Under the pieces are notes generated by a model. It was given only the letters and a program-made list of their open reading frames with translations. It was not told where the DNA came from and did not search any database. 64,000 nucleotides of DNA from Pseudoduganella danionis. Its GTDB lineage: Bacteria > Pseudomonadota > Gammaproteobacteria > Burkholderiales > Burkholderiaceae_D. The stretch spans positions 2,028-66,027 of the forward strand of contig NZ_WNKW01000003.1 in NCBI RefSeq assembly GCF_009720775.1. Direction: 5' to 3'. The position numbers were made by a program, and so were the translations under genes. Numbering within the stretch: the stretch's first letter is position 1; each line of letters begins with the position of its first letter. This document shows, piece after piece, positions 38,507-47,504 of this stretch.

Positions 38507-39649
38507 ATGTACAAGCATTCCAACTCGCGCGCGGTAAGACATCATGTGTTACCCAATGAGCCGCGCATTATTGACGCCCAGCGTCAGGCTGAATTAACGG
38601 CAGCATACTTGCAACCATGGTTGCTCGAGCTCGAGGCCTTCTTTCTAGCGGTACGTGCCCAGATCGATCTGAAGCTGATCCCTTTGTACCCATATAAGCT
38701 GGGCAAACCCTATCCCTTAGGGCAGTGTCTGGAAATTAGCCTGGAAGCACAACAAATGCTGAAGGCGGTAGATCCCGTAATACTGACTAGCGACAAGGCC
38801 CGCCATGGGCATCATGCCTATCTGGCGTTTCGTCGTGCTGGTGGTGTGCTTCGGCAGGTATGGGGGGATCTGCGCGGAGAATTCTTTCAGAACGCTTTTC
38901 AGTTGGGCAGTCTATATGTTGATGTTTCCAATGATACGGTCACGCCCACCAAGCCCAAGGTCGAAATTCTGCCTTTTCAGGATGCTAACTTCACGCCTAT
39001 TCGTGACTTTCAACATTTCATTCGTATTGCAGAGCGGTACTGGAAAGTTGAGGTGTTTCCCAACTATTTATTGCCAGAAATAGCACCCTATTGTCCGCTA
39101 ATTTATCGAAGAGGCGATGGTGCTTTAATGCTGGCGGAAGCGAGCAGCTATATGGTTTCTTTGGCAAATGTCGAGGCGTTCACATCCAGCGAAGATGTAT
39201 TGCGTAACGGGGAGTTGCCGGGTGTGATATTTGGGCAGGCTAAGGCCGCCTTGGCCGGAACGAGTGGATTGGCCTCGGATGCATTCAGTGGTCGGTTGGC
39301 GGCATTGCAGAAATGCAAAAAACTTCGGCATACCGTGCATCAAAGTTCTGCACATCGCTTGAATCATATATTGCAAACTGTGGGGCGGCTCAACATGCGC
39401 TTGGTTGCTGCGACGGCAAATACGGGTTTAAATTTTCAAAAGGACAAGGCGATGGAACAAAACAATTTACTTACAATTGACGGGAAGCAGTATGCACTGG
39501 CGGCACTTTCCGAGCCGGCGCGCCAGCAGTTGCAGATGCTGCAGATGAGTGACCAGCGCCTGCAGGAGTTGCAGCGCGATCTAGCCATTACCCAGACGGC
39601 CCGTAACGCTTATCTGCAGGCGTTGAAAGAACTATTGCCGCAGTCCTGA
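38507..39649 (+). CDS. Hypothetical protein with a C-terminal DUF6447-like domain
   Basis: This 380-aa protein is not recognised over its first 310 residues (LELEAFFLAVRAQIDLKLIP and GHHAYLAFRRAGGVLRQVW are typical stretches). The last 65 residues, beginning MEQNNLLTIDGKQYALAAL, resemble the small DUF6447 family by the pattern IDGKxYxLxxLSxxAxxQL and the coiled end. ATG 38507 was chosen because it opens after the terminator T-run. An internal ATG at 39452 with AAGGACAAGG upstream could make the last domain on its own. Codon use is less GC-rich than in neighbours. Confidence 0.7.
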   Translation: MYKHSNSRAVRHHVLPNEPRIIDAQRQAELTAAYLQPWLLELEAFFLAVRAQIDLKLIPLYPYKLGKPYPLGQCLEISLEAQQMLKAVDPVILTSDKARHGHHAYLAFRRAGGVLRQVWGDLRGEFFQNAFQLGSLYVDVSNDTVTPTKPKVEILPFQDANFTPIRDFQHFIRIAERYWKVEVFPNYLLPEIAPYCPLIYRRGDGALMLAEASSYMVSLANVEAFTSSEDVLRNGELPGVIFGQAKAALAGTSGLASDAFSGRLAALQKCKKLRHTVHQSSAHRLNHILQTVGRLNMRLVAATANTGLNFQKDKAMEQNNLLTIDGKQYALAALSEPARQQLQMLQMSDQRLQELQRDLAITQTARNAYLQALKELLPQS

Positions 39650-40552
39650 AGCTGGAGTCGGGTTGCCGTCCACCTTGGGTGGGAACAGGAAGTATTCGGG
39701 ATGGCGCCGTATCATTTCTGCCGTTTCGGGCGAGAGCAGGGGATTGGCGAGCTGGAAGATCAGACGATTCTTCATGTTCTTGGAGAGCAGAGTTTTGCTC
39801 CAGCGCTTGTCGAACATGGCGTCGAAACTGCCATCGGCCAGCATGCGGTTCAGACCGCTTTCTATGCGTGCTGCCAACGCCGCCTTATTCGGCGCAACAA
39901 AGAAAAACACAGGTGCCGGATATACCAGTGCCAGATTTTTTTCGACTATCAAATCGACATCGCTGTGCTTGCGTAGCTCATCATCGATTTCATTGATGCC
40001 CAGCGGGATGGCATCGAAGCGGCGCGCCTGCAGCATAGGGTAGAGCGTATCGTAAGACGAGGAAGTCACGGTTTTCAGCCCGGCCGCCTGCTGGATGGTG
40101 GTGTCGGGCCAGTCATGGCCCTGTCCCAGGCGGAAGTCGCGGCGCAGATCATCGAGCGTACGTACCTGCGCAAAACGGCTGGCCGTTTCGGGCCGGATGG
40201 CCAGCAGGCGTTGCCCGAGCAAGCCTTTAAGCAGCGGAATGCGGATCACGATCACGCCCTGTTCGCGCGTCTGTGACGTCATGCTCCAGTAGACATCGAG
40301 CTTCTGATTGTTGCGCAACTGGGTAAATGCCCGGTCCTGCGTCATATGGGTTTCCAGCCAGTGCAGACGGTCCGGCGTGGTGGCGGGAGACTTGGCCAGC
40401 GCAGCCTGCAGCAGTTCCACTATATAAGGCGCCCAAGGTTCGCGGTCGTTGGAGCGCGGAATGTAGATGTCTTCCGCCTGCGCACGCACATGCACGCCGA
40501 GCAGGGTGCTGCAAAGGATGAGCAGGGATAGTTTGTGCAGGTAGTTGCGCAT
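39632..40552 (-). CDS. Periplasmic solute-binding-like protein
   Basis: This 306-aa exported protein (signal MRNYLHKLSLLILCSTLLGV) has a type-3 solute-binding fold with the hinge pattern GQGHDWPDTTIQQAAGL and RRFDAIPLGINEID. No permease or ATPase gene is nearby, so it may be a sensor or an orphan receptor. Its stop overlaps the end of the upstream convergent gene by 18 bases. It lies 12 bases after the next minus-strand gene, so the two form an operon. Confidence 0.8.
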   Translation of the reverse strand: MRNYLHKLSLLILCSTLLGVHVRAQAEDIYIPRSNDREPWAPYIVELLQAALAKSPATTPDRLHWLETHMTQDRAFTQLRNNQKLDVYWSMTSQTREQGVIVIRIPLLKGLLGQRLLAIRPETASRFAQVRTLDDLRRDFRLGQGHDWPDTTIQQAAGLKTVTSSSYDTLYPMLQARRFDAIPLGINEIDDELRKHSDVDLIVEKNLALVYPAPVFFFVAPNKAALAARIESGLNRMLADGSFDAMFDKRWSKTLLSKNMKNRLIFQLANPLLSPETAEMIRRHPEYFLFPPKVDGNPTPASGLRQ

Positions 40553-40564
40553 GCGGTAGGCGGA

Positions 40565-41437
40565 TCAGGGCGGCGTCAGGCCGAGAGCAGGGTTTTCGCG
40601 CGCATGGTAGAACGCTTCCAGCGCATCACTATAGCGCTGCCGGCTTTCGGGGCTGAGCCAGCGTTCCGTGCTCTGGCGCAGCATCTGTACACCTTCGCGC
40701 GTGGCCAGGATGCTGCTTATCTTCAGAGCGGTGGCCTTGCCCCAGGCCGTTCTGGGGCAGGCAAATCCCACCCGTATGGGCGCGGCATTGCCCGCAATGG
40801 GCAGGGTCAGCAACTCGCGCAGCATGGGGTCGCGCTTCAGATAATAGGCGTACACGAAATCGTAATCGATGGTGTAGTCCGTGCGGTTGACCAGCAGGCG
40901 CGCAAAGATATTCTCCCCCAAACTGCCTACCGGAGTGACTTCAAGCAGCGCCTGGGCGGAGCGTTGTTGCAGCGCGTGATCTATGGTCAGGCCGAAACTG
41001 CGCTTTTCGCTTAACAGGCCGCGCAGCTGGCGCTGTGCCAGCAAGCGTTCAAGGTCAACTTCGTGTTGGGCATTCAGCGGCAGGCTGGGTAGGGCGTCGC
41101 GGCGAAAGATCAGTTGCGGCGGTGGCAGCACGCTGGTCGGAACAATGTAGGCCCGCTCCAGCCGTTGCGGCGTGATCAGGGTAAAACTGTAGCAGGCTTG
41201 CTGCCCCGCTTCCAGCAAGGCCCAGCTGCGCTTCAGGTTGGCATAGGCCACGCGATGCTCGACTTCCGGCCAGTGCGCACGGATATAGGCGATCTGCTGG
41301 TCGGTGATGCCGTCGCTGGGTAGACCGGCGACACGGATAGAGGCCGGCGGCAGGTCGGTCATCAGCCAGGTCATGACGTTCTGCGCCATGGCCATGACGG
41401 GCGAGAATAGGAGCAGAACGTAGCAGAGCTGTCGCAT
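40565..41437 (-). CDS. Periplasmic solute-binding-like protein, TIGR02285-type
   Basis: This 290-aa protein has a signal peptide (LCYVLLLFSPVMAMAQN) and resembles the TIGR02285 group of solute-binding-like proteins (MTWLMTDLPPASI, then CYSFTLITPQRLERAYIVP). Ligand is unknown. It is the first gene of a pair with the preceding solute-binding-like gene and is divergent from the DUF3334 gene, with 249 bases between. Confidence 0.72.
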   Translation of the reverse strand: MRQLCYVLLLFSPVMAMAQNVMTWLMTDLPPASIRVAGLPSDGITDQQIAYIRAHWPEVEHRVAYANLKRSWALLEAGQQACYSFTLITPQRLERAYIVPTSVLPPPQLIFRRDALPSLPLNAQHEVDLERLLAQRQLRGLLSEKRSFGLTIDHALQQRSAQALLEVTPVGSLGENIFARLLVNRTDYTIDYDFVYAYYLKRDPMLRELLTLPIAGNAAPIRVGFACPRTAWGKATALKISSILATREGVQMLRQSTERWLSPESRQRYSDALEAFYHARENPALGLTPP

Positions 41438-41686
41438 GGTGTCGCGGGTTTGCAGACGGTAGCTTTAATTGTCCTGCTGGAAATCACAATGGCGCAATGA
41501 AAATTTTTTAAAATGGGCTGCGGACGTTGCCTTCATGCCCCTGTTGCCCCGCTTTCGCACCATAAACGCACGGTTTTGCGCGATTCAGGTAGACGGAAAT
41601 CTTGCGCGTGGGTATTCTGAAACCTATTTCTGGCCAGCAGGCACTGCTGCCAGCGAGATTTTGTAGAAAATAAATAGAGGTAGAAC

Positions 41687-42379
41687 ATGAGTCGGGAAAA
41701 CAAGGATGTTGTGTACGGCACCGAAGACTTGCTGATGAGTCTGTGTAATTCGGTGATCCGTGTCTTGAACGTCGCTACCCAGAGCAAAGTGAATTACTCG
41801 GGCATGGTGCAACGGATTACCAAGATCGGTCTGAAACCCGATATCGGTTGCTTTGTGCTGTTTGATGGCGGATTTACCGGGCTGGTCGTGCTGAACTTTG
41901 CTGCGGATACGGCCATGGAGATCTATGAGCGCTATATGCTGCACATGGGCATGCCTAAATCGGAACTGGCGGTGTCGCATACCTCGGACGAGGTGTCCAA
42001 CATCATGGGTGAGCTGATGAACCAGATCGTCGGCGACTTTACTGGCAAGGTGCGGCGCGAGCTGCAAACTAACATCACCCAGAACCAGCCGAAAATGCTG
42101 GTGCTGAACAAGCAGGTGATGCTGAGTGTGGATACGCCACTGGACCGGCCGGAAATGCGCCGCGTCACCTTCTACACGGAGAAGAGCAATATCTTCTATC
42201 TGGAGCTGGCCATAGACCGCACCGAGTTCATCCGCCTGCACGATTTCGATTCCAGCGAAGTGGCCGATCCGGATGCGCTGATGGAGCAGGAACGCGACAA
42301 TCATGCGGCCAGCAGTGCGCCTGGCCAGTCCGATGAAGAGGCCGCGAACGAGGAGCTACTGCGCTCTTTAGGCATGTAA
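41687..42379 (+). CDS. DUF3334 family CheX-like protein
   Basis: This 230-aa cytoplasmic protein matches DUF3334: VYGTEDLLMSLCNSVIRVLN at the start, then TSDEVSNIMGELMNQIVGDF, a helix reminiscent of CheC/CheX phosphatases. The role is unknown; a link to chemotaxis-like signalling is inferred from fold. RBS TAGAGGTAGAAC precedes ATG 41687. It ends with a strong terminator and appears to be a single-gene unit. Confidence 0.85.
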   Translation: MSRENKDVVYGTEDLLMSLCNSVIRVLNVATQSKVNYSGMVQRITKIGLKPDIGCFVLFDGGFTGLVVLNFAADTAMEIYERYMLHMGMPKSELAVSHTSDEVSNIMGELMNQIVGDFTGKVRRELQTNITQNQPKMLVLNKQVMLSVDTPLDRPEMRRVTFYTEKSNIFYLELAIDRTEFIRLHDFDSSEVADPDALMEQERDNHAASSAPGQSDEEAANEELLRSLGM

Positions 42380-42404
42380 CTGCACGCAAATACTGGAAAC
42401 AGGG

Positions 42405-42442
42405 AAGCAGCTGTGGCATTTATGTCACAGCTGCTTTTTTTA
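42405..42442 (+). terminator. Terminator of the DUF3334 gene
   Basis: AAGCAGCTGTG-N10-CACAGCTGCTT followed by TTTTTT; an 11-bp perfect stem. Confidence 0.92.
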
Positions 42443-42750
42443 TATCGGGTGCGCCGGCGCTATTTCTGCGCGGCGTAAGGCGGGTCGGCCCGCGATTATT
42501 CAGCGCCCCCGCTGGGGTCACCAAATTTCTATCAGTAAATGACATGCCGGTCATATTGCGCTTGCAATACACGGTATCAATGAAAGAAAATACTGCCCTT
42601 CCGCAAGCCGGTGCATTCTAGCCAACGTTGTACGGTTCAGCCTCCGCTTGTGCTGCCACGGTCACGTCAGATGACTGGACAGAGTCAAATAAAGAGAGAA
42701 CAGGAGACACTGTTTTTAACTCTTTGCATTACCACTCATCGGGAAATTGA
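42443..42750 (+). other. Upstream region of the TonB-dependent receptor
   Basis: This stretch of about 308 bases has no gene. It is likely the promoter and leader of the receptor gene. I see an AT-rich patch around 42,525-42,600 but no convincing Fur box or -35/-10 pair. Confidence 0.5.
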
Positions 42751-44937
42751 ATGATCAAACTGTCGAAGATGCACAAGCGCCTGCTGGCGCTGAGCGCCGT
42801 TATGCCTATCGGTTCCGCCCTGGCCCAGAATGCCAGCGAACCGCAACTGGAAACCGTGACCGTGACGGCGCAGCGCCGCGCCGAAAACATCAAGGATGTG
42901 CCGGTTTCCGTCACCCTGCTGAAAGATGAAAAACTCGACGTGCTGGTATCCGGTGGTCAGGATATCCGTCTGCTGGCCGGTAAAGTGCCATCGCTGAACG
43001 TGGAATCGTCCAACGGCCGTACCTTCCCGCGTTTCTACATTCGCGGCTACGGCAACACCGACTTCTCCACCTTCGCTTCGCAGCCAGTATCGTTGGTGTA
43101 TGACGACGTGGTGCAGGAAAACGGTATTCTGAAAGGCTACCCTATCTTTGACGTGGCTGGCGTGGAAGTACTGCGCGGCCCGCAAGGCACGCTGTTCGGC
43201 CGTAACACCCCGGCCGGTGTGGTCAAGTTCGAATCGGAAAAGCCGAACACCAAGAAAGTCGAAGGCTATTACAACGTATCGTGGGCCACCCACAACACGG
43301 TGAATCTGGAAGGCGCTGCCAACGTGCCGCTGTCGAACGAGTGGGCCATGCGCGTGTCGACTCTGCGCCAGCACCGCGACAACTTCGTTGACAACACCTA
43401 TACCAAGCAGGACGACGTGCTGGAAGGCTACAACGAACACGCCGAGCGCGTACAGTTCCTGTACACGCCTAGCACCACCTTCAGCGCGCTGTTCAACGTG
43501 CACGCCCGCAGCACCACTGGTTCGGCCCGTCTGTTCCGTGCCAACATCATCAAGAAGGGCACCAACGACTTCGCTGATGGCTACGATTTCACCAAGCTCA
43601 ACACCAATGGCCTGAACGGCCAGAACCTGCGTACCAACGGCGCCAATGCCCGCCTGACCTGGGATCTGGGTTCGGTCAAACTGTTCTCCATCACCGGCTA
43701 CGAAGGCGTGGACGAGTACTACAGCCGCGGCGACATCGACGGCGGCACGCCGACCGGTCCGGGCTTCATCCCGTTCCAGGTACAGACCGGTGGAGGCCTG
43801 AGCTGGCTGCACCAGTACAGCCAGGAATTCCGCGTCGAATCGAAGAACGCTGGCCCGCTGAACTGGCAGAGCGGCGTGTACTTCTTCAAGGAAAGCGGCG
43901 AAGGTTATAGCAACAACTACGACAGCAACACCCAGGCGCAAACCTCACACTTGCAGAGCCACCAGAACAACACCGCTTCGGCGCTGTTCGGTTCGGTGAC
44001 CTACGATCTGTCGGATAGCGTGGTGCTGCGCGGTGGCCTGCGTTACACCCAGGACAAGAAGGACTTCCGCACTGTGGAAGCCATCAACGTCACCCAGATC
44101 GGTCCTAAGTCGGTCGATGAAAGCAAGCACAAGACCAACTGGGATCTGAGCGCCACCTACAAGCTGAGCAAAGACATCAGCACCTACGCCCGTGTTGCCA
44201 CCGGTTTCCGTGCACCAAGTATCGCTGCTGCCAGCGCTTCCGTGCCGATCACCGTGGCCGATGCGGAAACCATCACTTCCTACGAAGCCGGTGTGAAAGC
44301 TGACCTGTTCAACCGCCGTGCCCGTGCCTCGCTGAGCGTGTACAACTACGATGTGAAGAACCAGCAGCTGACCGTAGTGGGTGGTAACTCCAACGTCACC
44401 AAGCTGATCAATGCTGCCAAAACCACCGGTCGCGGTCTGGAAGCCGACTTCGAAGCTTTCGTGACGCCGGACTTCAAAGTAACGGCAGGCGGTTCGTACA
44501 ACTTCACCGAAATCAAGGACGCATCGCTGTCCGTGGCCAAGTGCGGTTCGTGCACCGTTACCGATCCGCTGAACGCAGCAGGTCGCGTGGTTATCGACGG
44601 CAACCCGCTGCCACAGGCACCGAAGTACATCCTGAACGCTACCGCACGCTACAACTGGGCGCTGGAAAACGGCAACCTGTTCGTGCTGACCGACTGGTCG
44701 TACCGCAGCAAGATCAACTTCTTCCTGTACGAAGCCAAGGAGTTCACCGGCAAGCCTATGGTGGAAGGTGGCCTGCGCGTGGGTTACAACTGGGCCGGCG
44801 GCAAGTATGAAGTGGCTGGTTATGCCCGCAACATCACCAACACCGAGCGCATCATCGGCGCCATCGACTTCAACAACCTGACTGGCTTCGTCAACGAGCC
44901 ACGTCAGTTCGGTGTGCAGTTCAAGGGTAGCTTCTGA
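42751..44937 (+). CDS. TonB-dependent outer-membrane receptor
   Basis: This 728-aa protein has a signal peptide (LLALSAVMPIGSALAQN), a TonB-box-like LETVTVTAQRRAENIKDVPV, a plug domain with VEVLRGPQGTLFGRNTPAGV and a 22-strand barrel that ends with a terminal phenylalanine (QFGVQFKGSF), as outer-membrane proteins do. It imports a scarce substrate such as an iron chelate or an oligosaccharide; the substrate is not visible. No FecR/FecI genes or transporter are next to it. Confidence 0.95.
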   Translation: MIKLSKMHKRLLALSAVMPIGSALAQNASEPQLETVTVTAQRRAENIKDVPVSVTLLKDEKLDVLVSGGQDIRLLAGKVPSLNVESSNGRTFPRFYIRGYGNTDFSTFASQPVSLVYDDVVQENGILKGYPIFDVAGVEVLRGPQGTLFGRNTPAGVVKFESEKPNTKKVEGYYNVSWATHNTVNLEGAANVPLSNEWAMRVSTLRQHRDNFVDNTYTKQDDVLEGYNEHAERVQFLYTPSTTFSALFNVHARSTTGSARLFRANIIKKGTNDFADGYDFTKLNTNGLNGQNLRTNGANARLTWDLGSVKLFSITGYEGVDEYYSRGDIDGGTPTGPGFIPFQVQTGGGLSWLHQYSQEFRVESKNAGPLNWQSGVYFFKESGEGYSNNYDSNTQAQTSHLQSHQNNTASALFGSVTYDLSDSVVLRGGLRYTQDKKDFRTVEAINVTQIGPKSVDESKHKTNWDLSATYKLSKDISTYARVATGFRAPSIAAASASVPITVADAETITSYEAGVKADLFNRRARASLSVYNYDVKNQQLTVVGGNSNVTKLINAAKTTGRGLEADFEAFVTPDFKVTAGGSYNFTEIKDASLSVAKCGSCTVTDPLNAAGRVVIDGNPLPQAPKYILNATARYNWALENGNLFVLTDWSYRSKINFFLYEAKEFTGKPMVEGGLRVGYNWAGGKYEVAGYARNITNTERIIGAIDFNNLTGFVNEPRQFGVQFKGSF

Positions 44938-44962
44938 TTTTTCAGAAAATTTTCCTCTAGCC

Positions 44963-44991
44963 TAGACAGCTAGAAATTGGCCGTATATAAT
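44963..44991 (+). promoter_or_regulatory. Promoter of tRNA-Asn copy 3
   Basis: TAGACA (44963-44968) and TATAAT (44986-44991) are 17 bases apart; GCGGCCTC follows. Confidence 0.78.
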
Positions 44992-45002
44992 GCGGCCTCT
45001 TT

Positions 45003-45078
45003 TCCCTGATAGCTCAGTCGGTAGAGCGACGGACTGTTAATCCGCAGGTCCCTGGTTCGAGTCCAGGTCGGGGAGCCA
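45003..45078 (+). tRNA. tRNA-Asn (GTT), copy 3
   Basis: Identical to copies 1 and 2 over 76 bases, including the encoded CCA. It lies 6.6 kb from copy 2, just after the TonB-dependent receptor gene. Confidence 0.98.
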
Positions 45079-45086
45079 GAATACTG

Positions 45087-45117
45087 AAAAACCCAGCCCT
45101 TACCGGCTGGGTTTTTT
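45087..45117. terminator. Terminator of tRNA-Asn copy 3
   Basis: AAAACCCAGCC-N6-GGCTGGGTTTTTT. A-run on the other side may also serve the minus-strand gene ending at 45,123. Confidence 0.88.
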
Positions 45118-45122
45118 GCTTT

Positions 45123-45638
45123 TCAGCGCAGGAATAGCTGGGCGGCGATGCCGACGATGAGCGCTATCGTGGTCAGCTGGGTGGCGATCATCCATTTGGC
45201 AAGCTGGTCAATCTTGGCATCCAGTTGATCCATTCTCGCCTCCATTCGATCCAGCCTTGCCTCCATTCGATCCAGCCTTGCCTCCATTCGATCCAGCCTG
45301 GAATCTTGTCGATCTAGCCTAGTATCCTGATGATCCAGTCTGGCGGTCAAGATCTGTACTTCGTTGACGATACGGTTTTCCAGACGTTGTGCCTCATCTT
45401 CGATCTTTTTGCTGAGCACTTTCTCCAGATTGTGCAGACCATCGTGAAATTCCCGCCGCAGTTTTTCTTCCGTCAGCGCAAGCTGTGCCTGTGCAGCCTC
45501 AAAACCGCTGCTTACTCTCAGCCCTAATAAGTCATGGTCGCATTGCAAAGCTGTCACTGCTTTCTCCAACTTGGTCAGACGAAGCTCGGGATCATGATAC
45601 GCTGGTTGGGGCGGTAATTCGTTTGCTGTGGGTTCCAT
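45123..45638 (-). CDS. Coiled-coil tail-anchored membrane protein with heptad repeats
   Basis: This 171-aa protein has a long coiled coil with the seven-residue unit MEARLDR repeated three times in a row, then one C-terminal membrane helix (QLTTIALIVGIAAQLFL). ATG 45638 is chosen because CCGGAGCC is 6-12 bases upstream; the longer frame to 45,704 lacks this. It has the same plan as the protein at 10,575. The DNA under the repeat is a 21-bp direct repeat that could expand or contract. Confidence 0.75.
   Translation of the reverse strand: MEPTANELPPQPAYHDPELRLTKLEKAVTALQCDHDLLGLRVSSGFEAAQAQLALTEEKLRREFHDGLHNLEKVLSKKIEDEAQRLENRIVNEVQILTARLDHQDTRLDRQDSRLDRMEARLDRMEARLDRMEARMDQLDAKIDQLAKWMIATQLTTIALIVGIAAQLFLR
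45241..45303 (-). repeat. 21-bp in-frame tandem repeat
   Basis: Units starting TCCATTCGATCCAGCC lie at 45241, 45262 and 45283, each 21 bp, encoding the heptad MEARLDR on the minus strand. The third copy is diverged at its end. Confidence 0.9.
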
Positions 45639-45746
45639 GTTCTGGCTCCGGTGGATGAGCCATTGATTGTTGCGTGGCGGTTGCCTGACGTCTTGAGTGA
45701 GCACAAAGCGTATGCTCGACCTGAGGCGGGGATAGGCAAGGACTTC

Positions 45747-46604
45747 TCATTCCTGCGCTGGTCTGGTCCACTCTCTGATCTTCTTGCATTTTTGCGGCGC
45801 TTGCTCGGGCCGGAACTGGCAATCGAGTGCCACGAAAAAGTCCCGCGTCAGGCCGTAGTCGCGCGCATAGCGCTGCTGGATGCGGTCGATTTCGCCGGTT
45901 GCATACAGTTGCGCGATGCCACGCTCGAACGCGTCGCGCTGTGCCTCGGTACGAAAGCGCATCCAGTAGAAGCGTCCCGGCCCCAGCACGTCGTGATAGG
46001 CCAGCACATCATCTCCTGTGCGCTGGTGCGGCAGTTGCTGGCGCAGGTAGTACTGAAAAATATCGGGCTGGGAAATGATGATGTCGGTGCGGCCCAGTAG
46101 CAGGGCGCCGGAAGGCATGGTCACCACCTCGCGGTAATCGGGATTGACACCGACCACGGCCGCATAGGCCGCTCCCAGCACATTGCGGGCGCCGCGAAAG
46201 GCGGTGACGCGGTACCTCTTCAGATCTTCAAGGCGGGACAGGGTAGGGATCTTGCTACGTAGCGTGATCGCCATGTTATGAAAATGCGTTACGGGCCAGT
46301 GACTCAGATAGCCTACCTGTGCAGCGTCGGTACCGGTGGTGGGAGTAATGTCCAGCAGACCCTGGCGCATCTGGTCGTCAAAGCGGGCGTTCGGCAGGTA
46401 GCGGAATTCGACCTTCACCTGTTGCGTAGCGAAGGCGGCGCGCACCACATCGACCAGCAGGCCGGAAGTATTGTCGGGCAGGACGAATGGCGCGACCACA
46501 CTTTGCAGTCCCATCTTGACCGGCGTCGCAGACTCCGCAGCAGTCGCCGTGATGGCAGCGGCTGCAAGCGTAACGGCGGCAAACCACATAGGCATCCCCC
46601 CCAT
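45747..46604 (-). CDS. Periplasmic solute-binding protein, family 3
   Basis: This 285-aa exported protein has an Ala-rich signal (FAAVTLAAAAITATAAE) and a type-3 solute-binding domain (FVLPDNTSGLLVDVVRAAF, RQGLLDITPTTGTD, and the C-terminal AQLYATGEIDRIQQRYARDYG). It resembles amino-acid binding proteins but has no permease nearby. It could instead act as a stand-alone sensor. It precedes the coiled-coil gene on the same strand. Confidence 0.82.
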   Translation of the reverse strand: MGGMPMWFAAVTLAAAAITATAAESATPVKMGLQSVVAPFVLPDNTSGLLVDVVRAAFATQQVKVEFRYLPNARFDDQMRQGLLDITPTTGTDAAQVGYLSHWPVTHFHNMAITLRSKIPTLSRLEDLKRYRVTAFRGARNVLGAAYAAVVGVNPDYREVVTMPSGALLLGRTDIIISQPDIFQYYLRQQLPHQRTGDDVLAYHDVLGPGRFYWMRFRTEAQRDAFERGIAQLYATGEIDRIQQRYARDYGLTRDFFVALDCQFRPEQAPQKCKKIREWTRPAQE

Positions 46605-46679
46605 CTGTCCGATATGTTGCCTGTATTATAACCAGATAGTTCAGGCTGAGGGGGAGCCGCAAGTGCCCGCGCAATACTC

Positions 46680-47504
46680 CTAGTTCATCGGTGCCAGCAG
46701 TTTTGCGTCGGTGACAAGGTTGCGCACACCGTGGCCGTGGTCTTCCTTGAATACATTGGCCTTGCACCATGCGCCCACGGATTCGGCATTCACTTTCAGC
46801 ACCTTGGGCCGCACGCTCCACGAAACCTGCAGGGGCGAACCTTTTTCATTGTAGCTAGGGCCCGTGGTCGAGCCGGCGTACTGGATAGGCTTGCCCATGT
46901 GTTTAGGGATGTGCAGCGCCTGCTGGTAGCCGCCCACTTCGCCGAGCTTGGTCAGTTCGGCAAAATCGGCCGCCTTGGCATCGTTGACCAGTACCATGAC
47001 CTGCGCTTCCACGCGCAACTGGGGATTGCTGTCCGCTTCGCTGAGGCAGGAGTTCAGCGTAGGGCCGGGAGTTACTTGTGCCGTGCTGTGAACGTAGTGC
47101 AGTTCGATAGTGTCACCGGCCTGCAGGCCGCCGTGTTCATTGGGGCAGACTTCGGCGCTAAGCGGCGCGGCCTCGGCAGGCGTCAGTTTGCCCGCATATT
47201 TAAAGCCGCTGTCTGCTGCTGTGGTGAATTCGCCACCTTTGTGCTCGGCATTCTTGTGGAAGTGGATATTACAGAGATTCATTTTTGATGCAGCCGGTGC
47301 CGTCGTGAACACACGCAGATTGCTGCCCGCTCGCGCGCTCAGGTCGCGTGGTGCCTGCGGGCCGTAGCCTTTGCCTTCCGTGTTCCTGGACAGCGCCGCG
47401 TTCTGGGCGGCCACTGCGTCGCTGCCGCCATGATGGGCATCCTGCGCATAAACTTGCGTGCTCAATGCAAGGGCTAATATGGTCAAAGCGTATGGCGTTT
47501 TCAT
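46680..47504 (-). CDS. Delta-class carbonic anhydrase, periplasmic
   Basis: This 274-aa exported protein (signal MKTPYALTILALALSTQVYA) has the metal-site pattern CNIHFHKNAEHKGGEF, with Cys and two His spaced as in delta/CDCA-type carbonic anhydrases. Further family features are SAEVCPNEHGGLQAGDTIEL-like and WSVRPKVLKVN. It would interconvert CO2 and bicarbonate in the periplasm. It is followed on the minus strand by the solute-binding gene after 75 bases. Confidence 0.75.
   Translation of the reverse strand: MKTPYALTILALALSTQVYAQDAHHGGSDAVAAQNAALSRNTEGKGYGPQAPRDLSARAGSNLRVFTTAPAASKMNLCNIHFHKNAEHKGGEFTTAADSGFKYAGKLTPAEAAPLSAEVCPNEHGGLQAGDTIELHYVHSTAQVTPGPTLNSCLSEADSNPQLRVEAQVMVLVNDAKAADFAELTKLGEVGGYQQALHIPKHMGKPIQYAGSTTGPSYNEKGSPLQVSWSVRPKVLKVNAESVGAWCKANVFKEDHGHGVRNLVTDAKLLAPMN

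Noticed and set aside
41469-41666. 65-aa plus-strand frame before the DUF3334 gene
   Set aside because: No ribosome binding site or known motif; lies in the shared promoter region of divergent genes.
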